This document shows positions 1 through 6,859 of a stretch of 8,768 bases of DNA, one piece after another. The translations under genes and the position numbers were made by a program. The notes under the pieces are model-generated. The model was not told where the DNA came from, searched no databases, and was given only the letters and a program-made list of their open reading frames with translations. Location: NCBI GenBank assembly GCA_964526635.1, contig CAZGLR010000128.1, positions 1 to 8,768 of the forward strand, read 5' to 3'. The DNA is from CAZGLR01 sp964526635. GTDB taxonomy: Bacteria; Zixibacteria; MSB-5A5; GN15; JAAZOE01. How positions within the stretch are numbered: the stretch's first letter is position 1; each line of letters begins with the position of its first letter.

Positions 1-384
1 GCGGGCGTTTGCGAAGGCCTCCTCGACCGCCTTTTTGGTGATCGCATTGAAGGCAATACGGCTGATTTCGCCGCCTACCCGCGAACGCTTGAAACTGTTG
101 GCGACATGCCAGGCAATCGCCTCACCCTCGCGATCAGGGTCCGGGGCCAGAAAAATATGATCCGCTTTGCGGGCGGCTTCCCGCAACTGCTTAATGACCT
201 TATCTTTGCCGTCGATGACGACATATTCCGGCTTGAATTTATTCTCAACATCGACTCCGATTTTAGACTTCGGCAGGTCAATAATATGACCGATCGTAGC
301 CATGACGTCGAAGTCTTTCCCCAGAAATTTCTTAAGCGTCTTTGATTTGGCTGGTGACTCAACGATGAGCAGATTCTTAGCCAT
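1..384 (-). CDS. topA: DNA topoisomerase I, N-terminal part (runs off left edge)
   Basis: This is the first 128 codons of a type IA topoisomerase, which relaxes negatively supercoiled DNA by cutting and passing a single strand. The protein begins MAKNLLIVESPAKSKTLKKF, the classical TopA opening, with the catalytic TOPRIM glutamate at Glu9 (VESPAK). The acidic TOPRIM motif PDPDREGEAIAWH follows at residues 81-93, with Asp82, Asp84 and Glu86. The visible part ends in RIAFNAITKKAVEEAFANAR, the usual entry to the next domain. The active-site tyrosine and zinc fingers lie outside the window. The ATG at 382-384 overlaps the end of rpoZ by 8 bp, which suggests translational coupling. A GAGGAA ribosome-binding site sits at 396-401, inside rpoZ. 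It is the fourth visible gene of the yicC operon. The identification is secure; the only limit is the missing C-terminus. Confidence 0.96.
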   Translation of the reverse strand, partial: MAKNLLIVESPAKSKTLKKFLGKDFDVMATIGHIIDLPKSKIGVDVENKFKPEYVVIDGKDKVIKQLREAARKADHIFLAPDPDREGEAIAWHVANSFKRSRVGGEISRIAFNAITKKAVEEAFANAR

Positions 385-616
385 TAGATGAATCGTTCCT
401 CGTAATGGTGACTTTGCCCTCGAGGCAGTCTCTCAGGGCGATTGCAGTAACTTTGCGGCCATCGATGTCAATACGGTCAGCGTTCTCGGCATTCAGTATC
501 TCCAGTTTGGCCAGCCGGATGTTGTTGAGCTGGCGAGCCCGCTGGGCCGCGATCAGAACCATCTCATACCGGTTCCGGACATCCTCTTCAAAATCATCAA
601 GAGGTAAAAATCCCAT
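377..616 (-). CDS. rpoZ: DNA-directed RNA polymerase omega subunit
   Basis: This 79-residue protein is the omega subunit, which helps the beta-prime subunit fold and join the RNA polymerase core. The core motif NRYEMVLIAAQRARQLNN spans about residues 15-32. It is the conserved omega helix, seen in other phyla as R[FY]xLVxxAAxRARQL. The segment after it, with VTAIALRDCLEGKVTI near residues 56-71, matches the usual 'A..E...GK' tail. Its place directly after gmk is the standard arrangement in many bacteria. The ATG at 614-616 has a very strong Shine-Dalgarno sequence just upstream. The stop TAA (377-379) lies inside the start of topA. A 62-bp gap separates it from gmk, and I see no convincing terminator or promoter there. 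Confidence 0.93.
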   Translation of the reverse strand: MGFLPLDDFEEDVRNRYEMVLIAAQRARQLNNIRLAKLEILNAENADRIDIDGRKVTAIALRDCLEGKVTITRNDSSNG

Positions 617-619
617 GTT

Positions 620-626
620 CCCTCCT
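620..626 (-). promoter_or_regulatory. Strong Shine-Dalgarno site for rpoZ
   Basis: The minus strand reads AGGAGGG, followed by AAC and the rpoZ ATG. It is the strongest ribosome-binding site I can see in the window and fixes the rpoZ start at 616. Other genes here have weak sites or depend on overlap with the upstream gene. This may give omega its own high translation level within the operon. Confidence 0.75.
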
Positions 627-678
627 ACGTAAAATCCTGACTTAGTTCCATGACGTGTTATTCAACGAGACTGGTAGA

Positions 679-1281
679 CTATTTGTTCCGACCGAATGAC
701 GTCACACCGACCGTCCAGGATTTAATCATATGGTCGGCAGCAGATACGGCAACATTAATGTCCTTGTTGACAATTATATAATCGAAACGGTCCTTCTCGT
801 TCATCTCCGCGATTGCGTTGTTCAGCCGCACCTGCAGTTGATTTTCGGTTTCGGTTCCCCGGCGGGTCAGACGGCTTTTGAGTTCATCGGCCGATGGCGG
901 CAGGATGAACATGGTCAGAGCCTCCCGGGGATAGGCTTTGCGGATGCTTTCGGCACCCTGGACATCCACATCAAGCATGATCACCTGGCCGGTGTGAAGC
1001 GCCTCCTGAAGCGGACCATGCGGGGTGCCATAGCGATACAAATGCACCCGGGCCGTTTCGGCGAAAAATCCCTCACGCTCGAGCTTTTCGAACTCTTCAT
1101 CAGATACGAATACATACTCGCGGCCATTGACCTCATCAGCCCGGCGCGACCGGGTGGTATAGGAAATGGAAAACCGATACTCCGGATTCAGTTCGCGTAA
1201 GCGATTGCAGATAGTGGTCTTACCACCGCCCGAGGGTGATGATATAATCACAATTTTGCCTGTTTTGCCAATCTGCAGCAC
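679..1281 (-). CDS. gmk: Guanylate kinase
   Basis: Guanylate kinase converts GMP and ATP to GDP and ADP in cytoplasmic purine nucleotide synthesis. The 200-residue length is typical. The P-loop SPSGGGKTT is at residues 15-23; the first P-loop glycine is a serine, as in the Bacteroidetes-type form SAPSGAGKTT. The GMP-binding segment SISYTTRSRRADEVNGREYVF (about residues 38-58) carries the expected Thr/Arg cluster and a Tyr in GREY. LDVDVQGA at 103-110 is the conserved nucleotide-binding strand. A lid-like arginine segment, LKSRLTRRGTETE, follows at about 134-146. The start is GTG at 1279-1281. The stop TAG of yicC lies inside its AGGA ribosome-binding site, so the two genes are tightly linked, with 7 bp between them. 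Confidence 0.96.
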   Translation of the reverse strand: MLQIGKTGKIVIISSPSGGGKTTICNRLRELNPEYRFSISYTTRSRRADEVNGREYVFVSDEEFEKLEREGFFAETARVHLYRYGTPHGPLQEALHTGQVIMLDVDVQGAESIRKAYPREALTMFILPPSADELKSRLTRRGTETENQLQVRLNNAIAEMNEKDRFDYIIVNKDINVAVSAADHMIKSWTVGVTSFGRNK

Positions 1282-1288
1282 GTTCGTC

Positions 1289-2164
1289 CTATTCGATATT
1301 CTGTACCTGTTCGCGCAGCTTTTCGATCTCTTCCTTTAACTCAATCGCATGCCGCGCGGTTTCACTCGACAATGATTTTGATCCGATCGTATTCGACTCG
1401 CGGCCCATCTCCTGGAGAATAAAATTGAGCCGTTTCCCCGCTTCAGCATGATCCTTAAGGGTTTCGCGAAACATCTTCACGTGTGACTTAAGCCGGATAC
1501 ATTCCTCGGTTACATCGCTGCGATCGGCATATACGGTCACTTCTTCAGCCAGCCGCTGGGGATCAATCTCGACACCATTGCCGATTTCCTTGACACGTTT
1601 TTCCAGCCGCTCCCGATACGTTGCCACGTTTTCCGGAGCCAGTTTTTCAATATGACGCACCATGTCCGTCACATGCTTGAGCCGTTCGGTCATATCTTTC
1701 TTGAGGTTGCGTCCTTCGCTCTGCCGCATCTTGATCATCTCAGCCAACGCAGTCTCAATCAGCTTCTTCAAATTCGGCCAGAGATCATCGTCTTCGAGTC
1801 CCTGATTCACAGCTCCCAGCATCTGGGGGTTGGCCAGCAGATGCTCCATGGTAACGTCACCATGTATATTCAACCGTTTCTTCAGGTTGCACAAGTGATT
1901 GTAATAGGCCTCGGCCACCTCAGGGTCAATCATTGATTCAATCGCCGATACCGGAGATTCTTCCATATTGACCGTGATTGTAACTTTGCCTCGTGAGATT
2001 TTCTCGGTGAGTAGTTCTTTGATCTGACTTTCGAATCCCGCCAGAACGCGCGGCATCCGGAAAATCGTCTCAAGATACCGGCTGTTCACCGAGGCCAGTT
2101 CCACCTGAACATGTATTTTTTCGGTCCGGAGTTCCGCCCGGCCGAATCCAGTCATCGAATTCAT
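1289..2164 (-). CDS. yicC: YicC/YloC family endoribonuclease
   Basis: This 291-residue protein is a full-length YicC/YloC family member (E. coli YicC is about 287 residues). Members have been reported to be endoribonucleases acting in RNA turnover. The N-terminus MNSMTGFGRAEL is the family signature. The C-terminal DUF1732 part is highly conserved: SDVTEECIRLKSHVKMFRETL, then LNFILQEMGRESNTIGSKS, ending in ELKEEIEKLREQVQNIE. The middle (about residues 100-200) is helical and probably forms coiled coils. I chose the ATG at 2162-2164 because it aligns with the family start and lies about 22 bp downstream of the expected transcription start of a strong promoter. A longer frame opening at 2251 would begin upstream of that promoter. 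It leads the yicC-gmk-rpoZ-topA operon; yicC next to gmk is a widespread pairing. Confidence 0.93.
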   Translation of the reverse strand: MNSMTGFGRAELRTEKIHVQVELASVNSRYLETIFRMPRVLAGFESQIKELLTEKISRGKVTITVNMEESPVSAIESMIDPEVAEAYYNHLCNLKKRLNIHGDVTMEHLLANPQMLGAVNQGLEDDDLWPNLKKLIETALAEMIKMRQSEGRNLKKDMTERLKHVTDMVRHIEKLAPENVATYRERLEKRVKEIGNGVEIDPQRLAEEVTVYADRSDVTEECIRLKSHVKMFRETLKDHAEAGKRLNFILQEMGRESNTIGSKSLSSETARHAIELKEEIEKLREQVQNIE

Positions 2165-2192
2165 ACCACCCACTTTCAAACAGTAGAGAGAG

Positions 2193-2220
2193 AATATAGA
2201 CCGGCCGTTCGATTTGTCAA
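2193..2220 (-). promoter_or_regulatory. Sigma70-type promoter for the yicC-gmk-rpoZ-topA operon
   Basis: On the minus strand a perfect -35 box TTGACA (2215-2220) is followed by 16 bp and a -10 box TATATT (2193-2198), five of six bases matching consensus. Transcription would start near 2186, giving a leader of about 22 bases before the yicC ATG. It lies in the 67-bp gap after the stop of the receiver-HisKA gene. I see no terminator between that stop and this promoter, so read-through from the upstream signalling unit remains possible. Confidence 0.7.
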
Positions 2221-2231
2221 TTGGTTTTATA

Positions 2232-2957
2232 TCACCAAGTTCGGTCATCAACGAGCACCAGCGCTCGCGACCGCTCTGGTTCGGGGGACTTAAGTATCGG
2301 TCCGACAGGGGTTTGATGAATCTCGGTGTTTTCCAGAAGGGACATTTGTTTCAAAATAGATTTAATCCGGCAGGCTGAATCAAATACTGCTTCGAGCTTC
2401 CGCCGTACTGAGTGTTCGGCAATACGCTCATCTTCCAGCATCAATTCGAGATTACCCAGGATAGCCATGAGGGGATTATTAATTTCATGCGACAATGTCA
2501 GCGCCATAGTGGTGCTAATGCGTTTTTTCTCATCCTCGATGGCTTTTTGCTCGCGGCGCCGCAACCGCTTAAGGCGCAATTGGTACTTATATGCCTGAAC
2601 AATCACCGCCGGCAGCTTGGCCGGATAATTTCCGGACTTCGACAGATAATCAGTGGCGCCGTGTTTCATCACCTCAACTGCCGCCTGTTCGTCGGGAACT
2701 TCGCTGAGCACGATTATTGGTACTTCGACAGCCACCGTGCGAATTTCGGTGACCAGGTCATTAATGCTTTTGCCGGGAATGTAAAAATCTAAGATTATGA
2801 CATCATAATGCTTCTTTGAGAGAGCATCGAACACTTCCTCCTCATTGCGGTAATGCTCGAGGATAGCTTCTGGAAATGCCGCCAGCAGCGCCTGTTCGAT
2901 CAGGATAATATCAAAACGATTGGCTTCACCGAGCGCAATTTTAAGCTTTTTCTTCAT
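2232..2957 (-). CDS. Receiver-HisKA protein lacking an ATP-binding domain
   Basis: This 241-residue cytoplasmic protein has two signalling domains. Residues 5-125 form a response-regulator receiver. It has a phospho-accepting Asp57 (IILDFYIPG), Ser85 in the switch position (VLSE) and Lys107 (DYLSKSG). The usual acidic pair is Glu11-Ala12, so one metal-binding acid is missing. A charged coiled linker (about 127-150) leads to a HisKA dimerisation domain with an intact H-box SHEINNPLMAI (His157) and a second helix to about residue 208. The chain then ends with a short tail and stop. There is no N, G1, F or G2 box, so it cannot autophosphorylate by itself. Its start overlaps the upstream kinase gene by 17 bp, with no clear Shine-Dalgarno site, suggesting coupled translation. 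It may serve as a phosphotransfer partner of that kinase. I see no DNA-binding domain. Confidence 0.88.
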   Translation of the reverse strand: MKKKLKIALGEANRFDIILIEQALLAAFPEAILEHYRNEEEVFDALSKKHYDVIILDFYIPGKSINDLVTEIRTVAVEVPIIVLSEVPDEQAAVEVMKHGATDYLSKSGNYPAKLPAVIVQAYKYQLRLKRLRRREQKAIEDEKKRISTTMALTLSHEINNPLMAILGNLELMLEDERIAEHSVRRKLEAVFDSACRIKSILKQMSLLENTEIHQTPVGPILKSPEPERSRALVLVDDRTW

Positions 2958-4821
2958 AAAGATGCTCAGGGATTTCAGCCGGGAACGACAGCGTCACAAC
3001 CGTACCAGTCGGTTGATTGGGTCCCACCTCAATCACACCGCCCAGGCGATCCAGGCATGATTTGGCGATAGCCAGCCCCATCCCCGATCCCCCGCGCGCG
3101 ACCTTTTCCGGGGTCGCTTCACGGAAAAACGGTTTCGTTACTTTGCCGAACATATCGGGCTCGATACCCATACCCGAATCGGCAACAGTTATTTCATGCG
3201 TGTTTTCCCGCCAACTGTAATACACTTCAATCTTCACCGGACCCGATGAATTGGCGTATTTAACCGCATTATCAAGAATGTGTACCAGTGCGGTTTCGAC
3301 CAATAGTGCCGGAGCCAGAAGATGCGGCAGGGCATCGTCAATCGCCTGATGTATCTCGCGACTATAGAGTTTCCCCAGACGGTTAAGCGTCGATTCGATC
3401 ACACGGCGCGTTTTAACTGTTGACGGCTTCATCCGGCTCGAAGACACCCGGTCCAGAGCGTAGAAAGCGTCCGCTATGCCATGCAACATACACAACTGCT
3501 CGTCGATGCACGCCAGCAGCGCCACATTGTCTTTATCTTTATCTTTGTCCTGAGGAATTTTCGTCTCAAGCGACTTTATAAAGGCATCGAGAGCCGTCAA
3601 TGGCGCCCGTACCGCCCGCGAGACACCCAGTTGCTTCAATTCGGAGGCCGGCATACCCGATCGGGCGGTCTCGCCCGTATCATCCGGAATCAGAATGCAC
3701 CCGATGAGCCCCTGGTCAGCCACCGTGATTTGATGAAACATCAGGGTGCCGGTATCAGGAATTTCGGTCTGATCCGGGAGTTGCAGTGATTGGCCGGCAT
3801 TGCCCGACTCAGGCTGCTCATCAGACCCGGAGTATAGACTGATTCCATGAGCCGCCGAGAATGCCGCCAGGCGCGCGGCGGCATCATCCGATCCGGCCGG
3901 CAGCAGTTGATCGAAACGATCGCTGATTGCCAGCGGTGTTCCATCGGGCAGCAACCAGGCCGACGGCAGCCCGCAGGACTGCAAGACGCCTGTAATATCG
4001 GCCAGTACCCGACCCGATGATGTCTGTTCAGACGAGGCATACATCTGGTTCCAGATCGCACAAAATTGTCGAAGCCGATCCATATGTGACTGCCCCGGCG
4101 GCGTATCGCCCCGCAACCGAAAATGGAAATAAAGCGATGTTCCCGACGACCGACAGATTTCGACAAGCGCTTCCGACTGGCGGCTATCCAGCGGAAAAAC
4201 AAATTTCCTGTCAGGATTATCGGGATGCTCGAGTATCGAAGCTACCGCGTGCTCCACATGCACCTGCGGGGTCTGGCCGCTGATGCTGTGCGGATAAGAG
4301 GTTATCGACTCCAGAGTACCATTGGTTTTAATATGATAAATATCGGCGTCACTAAACCCGCCGATACGACACAGCAATTCGGCCAGTACAAAAGGCTCGA
4401 TCACCTTCCCCGGTTCGGCCAGAAACTGCAACAGCTTCCGCTCGGCCTCGTCCGACGACGGCAACTCATTGTTTTGATCCTTGGCCAGAATAATCTGATA
4501 ATTAACCGGATTACCACCGATAAAATTCAGCGATAAAATCGCCGTAAAAACCAGTTGCCGGGAATCATCGAGATGCAGCGATAATGGAAACGATTCATAA
4601 AACGATTCATACCGGTTATGGCGATTGAAAATCGTCTCAAGGATAAGACGCGATGGCGCCGTGATGAAATCAAACAACGAACGGCCGATCAGTTCATCGC
4701 GAGACAATCCGAAAACTGTCTCGGTGAAATCATCGATATAAACCAACCGCCCTTTGAGATCGATTTTGAAGACCGCGCAGCGTCGCGCTGCCGATACTTT
4801 CGCATCCGTGCTGTGTGGCAT
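2941..4821 (-). CDS. PAS-domain sensor histidine kinase with degenerate H-box
   Basis: This 626-residue protein has no transmembrane segment or signal peptide and should sense a cytoplasmic signal. Residues 14-115 form a PAS domain (VFKIDLKGRLVYIDDFTETVFGLSRDELIGRSLFDFI). Residues 120-260 resemble a GAF-like region, and about 268-380 may be a second PAS-like fold; both are weaker calls. Residues 393-465 align with a HisKA domain, but the H-box reads SRAVRAPLTAL, with Arg402 (codon CGG at 3616-3618) in place of the phospho-accepting His. The ATPase domain is complete: N-box HILDNAVKYA (514-523), G1 DSGMGI (548-553), F-box KPFFRE (563-568), G2 GGSGMGLAI (577-585). The start lies 6 bp after the peptidase stop, and its 3' end overlaps the receiver-HisKA gene. 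It probably binds ATP but cannot autophosphorylate at the usual site. Confidence 0.9.
   Translation of the reverse strand: MPHSTDAKVSAARRCAVFKIDLKGRLVYIDDFTETVFGLSRDELIGRSLFDFITAPSRLILETIFNRHNRYESFYESFPLSLHLDDSRQLVFTAILSLNFIGGNPVNYQIILAKDQNNELPSSDEAERKLLQFLAEPGKVIEPFVLAELLCRIGGFSDADIYHIKTNGTLESITSYPHSISGQTPQVHVEHAVASILEHPDNPDRKFVFPLDSRQSEALVEICRSSGTSLYFHFRLRGDTPPGQSHMDRLRQFCAIWNQMYASSEQTSSGRVLADITGVLQSCGLPSAWLLPDGTPLAISDRFDQLLPAGSDDAAARLAAFSAAHGISLYSGSDEQPESGNAGQSLQLPDQTEIPDTGTLMFHQITVADQGLIGCILIPDDTGETARSGMPASELKQLGVSRAVRAPLTALDAFIKSLETKIPQDKDKDKDNVALLACIDEQLCMLHGIADAFYALDRVSSSRMKPSTVKTRRVIESTLNRLGKLYSREIHQAIDDALPHLLAPALLVETALVHILDNAVKYANSSGPVKIEVYYSWRENTHEITVADSGMGIEPDMFGKVTKPFFREATPEKVARGGSGMGLAIAKSCLDRLGGVIEVGPNQPTGTVVTLSFPAEIPEHLYEEKA
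3530..3549 (-). repeat. Short hexanucleotide repeat in the kinase gene
   Basis: About three units of GATAAA-type sequence on the minus strand encode alternating Asp-Lys (DKDKDKD, about residues 425-431 of the kinase). It falls between the predicted first and second helices of the HisKA domain. The unit is six bases, so any change in copy number would keep the reading frame and alter the loop length by two residues per unit. Confidence 0.6.
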
Positions 4822-4827
4822 ATACTC

Positions 4828-6759
4828 TTATCGCTTATAAACTTTGGCTGTCTTTTCTATTCCATCGGCAGAAAAGAGTATTATATAAACCCCACTTGCG
4901 ACATTTTGTCCAGCTCCATTGCGGCCGTCCCAGTCAAGCCGACCCGCTGAACCCTCGTACGAAAATACCTGTTCTCCGGCAATTGTGAAAATATTTAGAC
5001 GATAACTCCCCAGCGATGAAATATCGGCAAAAAATGAAATGACATCGGAGAACGGATTGGGGCCATAAGAAAGAACATCTTCCGAAGCCAGTGTGACCAG
5101 TGAAAACGCCACCGTATCGGCCAGCGTACCTGATTGTGCGGCAATATGATACACCTTCTCTCCGACCATCTCGCGGGTCGCTGTAAAACTCAATGTGGCG
5201 GTGTTATCCCCGCCGGTATCGTCAAAGACCGAACCATCGGGAATATCGAAGGGATCAAAAATCACTGCCTGACCCGGCGGCGCCATGACACTGAACGTGA
5301 TAGTCGTATCAGTCCCGATGCGGACCGTAATCGGCGGCACCGCCGCAAATTCAAGGCTGAATCCGACTGCCGCGACCATGTCGGGAAGGCCATACCCATA
5401 GCGATTATCCGGATTCTGATACCGGTCGCCTGATTCGATTAACCGCTGACGAATCGCCATCGGGTCGCCCCGAAGACCCGGGTTGGCCTGCAAAAGCAAC
5501 GCCGCTGCCCCGGCTATTAACGGACACGACAACGATGTCCCCTGCCGAAAGACGAAACCACCGGCATCTGTGGCGCATTTGACGCCGGTGCCACGGGCGA
5601 CGACTTCGGGCTTGATACGGCCATCGACTGAGGGACCGAATGACGAAAACGACGCAATCAGGCCATCTGATGCCACGGCCCCGACCGCCACGACCGAATC
5701 GCCGTCGGCAGGCGCTGTAATATAGTGAAAGGCATCATTGCCCTCATTACCGGCCGACGTCACGACCAGAATCCCGCGTGAGGCCGCAATATCGGCGGCA
5801 ATCGTAGTTACAGCCGTGTTGCCGTCCATATCGGCATACGTGTACCAGTAGAAATATCCAAGCGATGATGATATTACATCGACCCCGATCAAATCGGCCC
5901 ATTCGGCAGCCGCCACCCAGTTGTCTTCCTCGATCTGTATTTCTTCATTGTAGATTTCGGTCTTGGCCAGCACATAATCGGCTTTATAGGCCGGGCCGAT
6001 CAATTCGCCGGCGGTGAAACCGCCGCAGGCCGAAAGTGTCGATGTTCCATGCGAGGTTTGAAACGGCCGGTCATTGTCGGTGACATCGACGTCATCATCT
6101 ATAAAATCATAGGTATCTAAAATATTGAGACTATCGAATGTTACATGCGAGGTATCATATCCGGTATCGAAAAAAGCGATCAAGACGCCGGAGCCATTGA
6201 GCAGACTGGAATCGGAACCGCTCCCCACATAAACCTTATGCAGCGAATCGATACCCAGCATCTGATTCTGGACAAATGATGTGCCATAGATAGTGCTGTC
6301 AATCAATGGTTTTTCAAATACTGGCGGAGATTCCTCCAAAGGTGGGCGCGACAGTATCGCGACAATGGTCAGGCTATCGACATACGGCAACTCGGCTATT
6401 GCATCGATCTGTGCGCTGTTCGCCCGGCAGGATAGTGCATTGAGCCATCGCGACGATCGTCGCACCGTGGCCCCCGTGGCGCCGACAGATGCCACATACT
6501 GCTCATTGACCGGAATATCATACCAATCGGGCGGAATAGTGCGCCGGCGTTCCAGCGCCCGGATCGTCAGGGCCGCCATCGCCGCCTCCGGCGTAAGAGC
6601 ATCCTTGCCTTTATCCGAGAAATACACCCAGACTTTGACCGTATCAGAATCGGTCATCTGCTCCAGCGAGTCGATCAGCCGTGGTGATATCTCCGCATCG
6701 GCCAAAACCGGCGCAAAAAGTCCAAGGAGTATTGCCAGAATCGCACAAAAACGTTTCAT
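4828..6759 (-). CDS. Secreted subtilisin-like (S8) serine peptidase with C-terminal sorting-type domain
   Basis: From the ATG at 6757-6759 this is a 643-residue exported protease. The signal peptide is MKRFCAILAILLGLFAPVLA (residues 1-20). A prodomain-like segment follows (about 23-140). The catalytic domain shows Asp198 (IAFFDTGYD), His237 (SHGTS), oxyanion Asn338 (SAGNEG) and Ser409 (GTSLSCPLIAG), a complete S8 set. Residues 475-560 look like a beta-rich region. The last 80 residues (YGPNPF...GRLDWDGRNGAGQ...SGVYIILF) match the T9SS type A sorting/FlgD-Ig-like tails of FCB bacteria. The frame is open to an ATG at 6819, but the 6759 start gives a clean signal peptide and lies downstream of the candidate promoter. 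Its Shine-Dalgarno site is weak. The substrate is unknown. It appears co-transcribed with the two signalling genes that follow. Confidence 0.93.
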   Translation of the reverse strand: MKRFCAILAILLGLFAPVLADAEISPRLIDSLEQMTDSDTVKVWVYFSDKGKDALTPEAAMAALTIRALERRRTIPPDWYDIPVNEQYVASVGATGATVRRSSRWLNALSCRANSAQIDAIAELPYVDSLTIVAILSRPPLEESPPVFEKPLIDSTIYGTSFVQNQMLGIDSLHKVYVGSGSDSSLLNGSGVLIAFFDTGYDTSHVTFDSLNILDTYDFIDDDVDVTDNDRPFQTSHGTSTLSACGGFTAGELIGPAYKADYVLAKTEIYNEEIQIEEDNWVAAAEWADLIGVDVISSSLGYFYWYTYADMDGNTAVTTIAADIAASRGILVVTSAGNEGNDAFHYITAPADGDSVVAVGAVASDGLIASFSSFGPSVDGRIKPEVVARGTGVKCATDAGGFVFRQGTSLSCPLIAGAAALLLQANPGLRGDPMAIRQRLIESGDRYQNPDNRYGYGLPDMVAAVGFSLEFAAVPPITVRIGTDTTITFSVMAPPGQAVIFDPFDIPDGSVFDDTGGDNTATLSFTATREMVGEKVYHIAAQSGTLADTVAFSLVTLASEDVLSYGPNPFSDVISFFADISSLGSYRLNIFTIAGEQVFSYEGSAGRLDWDGRNGAGQNVASGVYIILFSADGIEKTAKVYKR

Positions 6760-6821
6760 CTTACCATTTCCACGCCGTGTATCATCGTATCTCATACAGG
6801 TTTCTTTTTCTACCCTCATAA

Positions 6822-6850
6822 ATACTATCGGCGGCCATCTTATAAAACAA
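6822..6850 (-). promoter_or_regulatory. Candidate promoter for the peptidase-kinase operon
   Basis: On the minus strand TTGTTT (6845-6850) and TAGTAT (6822-6827) are separated by 17 bp. The match to sigma70 consensus is only moderate (3/6 and 4/6). A start near 6815 would leave a leader of about 55 bases before the 6759 ATG. A TATAAG at 6839-6844 could be an alternative -10 but has no good -35. This is a guess based on position and spacing. Confidence 0.3.
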
Positions 6851-6859
6851 TAACTTTGG

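Noticed and set aside
617..678. A separate promoter or terminator between gmk and rpoZ
   Set aside because: There is a TTGAAT but no -10-like hexamer at proper spacing, and no stem followed by a T-run.
2165..2251. A 29-residue N-terminal extension of YicC starting at 2251
   Set aside because: The family starts at (M)xxMTGFGR, the extension has no family-like sequence, and it would begin upstream of the best promoter in the window and overlap the previous gene.
2165..2300. A frameshift that removed an ATPase domain from the receiver-HisKA protein
   Set aside because: Downstream of its stop there is only a 67-bp gap with a promoter, then yicC. No N, G1 or G2 box remnants appear in any frame.
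6760..6819. A 20-residue N-terminal extension of the peptidase starting at 6819
   Set aside because: It would put about 20 mostly polar residues before a standard signal peptide, and no ribosome-binding site precedes 6819.
6293..6853. Plus-strand open frame (186 codons) opposite the peptidase
   Set aside because: It is antisense to the signal peptide and prodomain of a well-supported gene and has low-complexity Ser/Ala/Arg composition.
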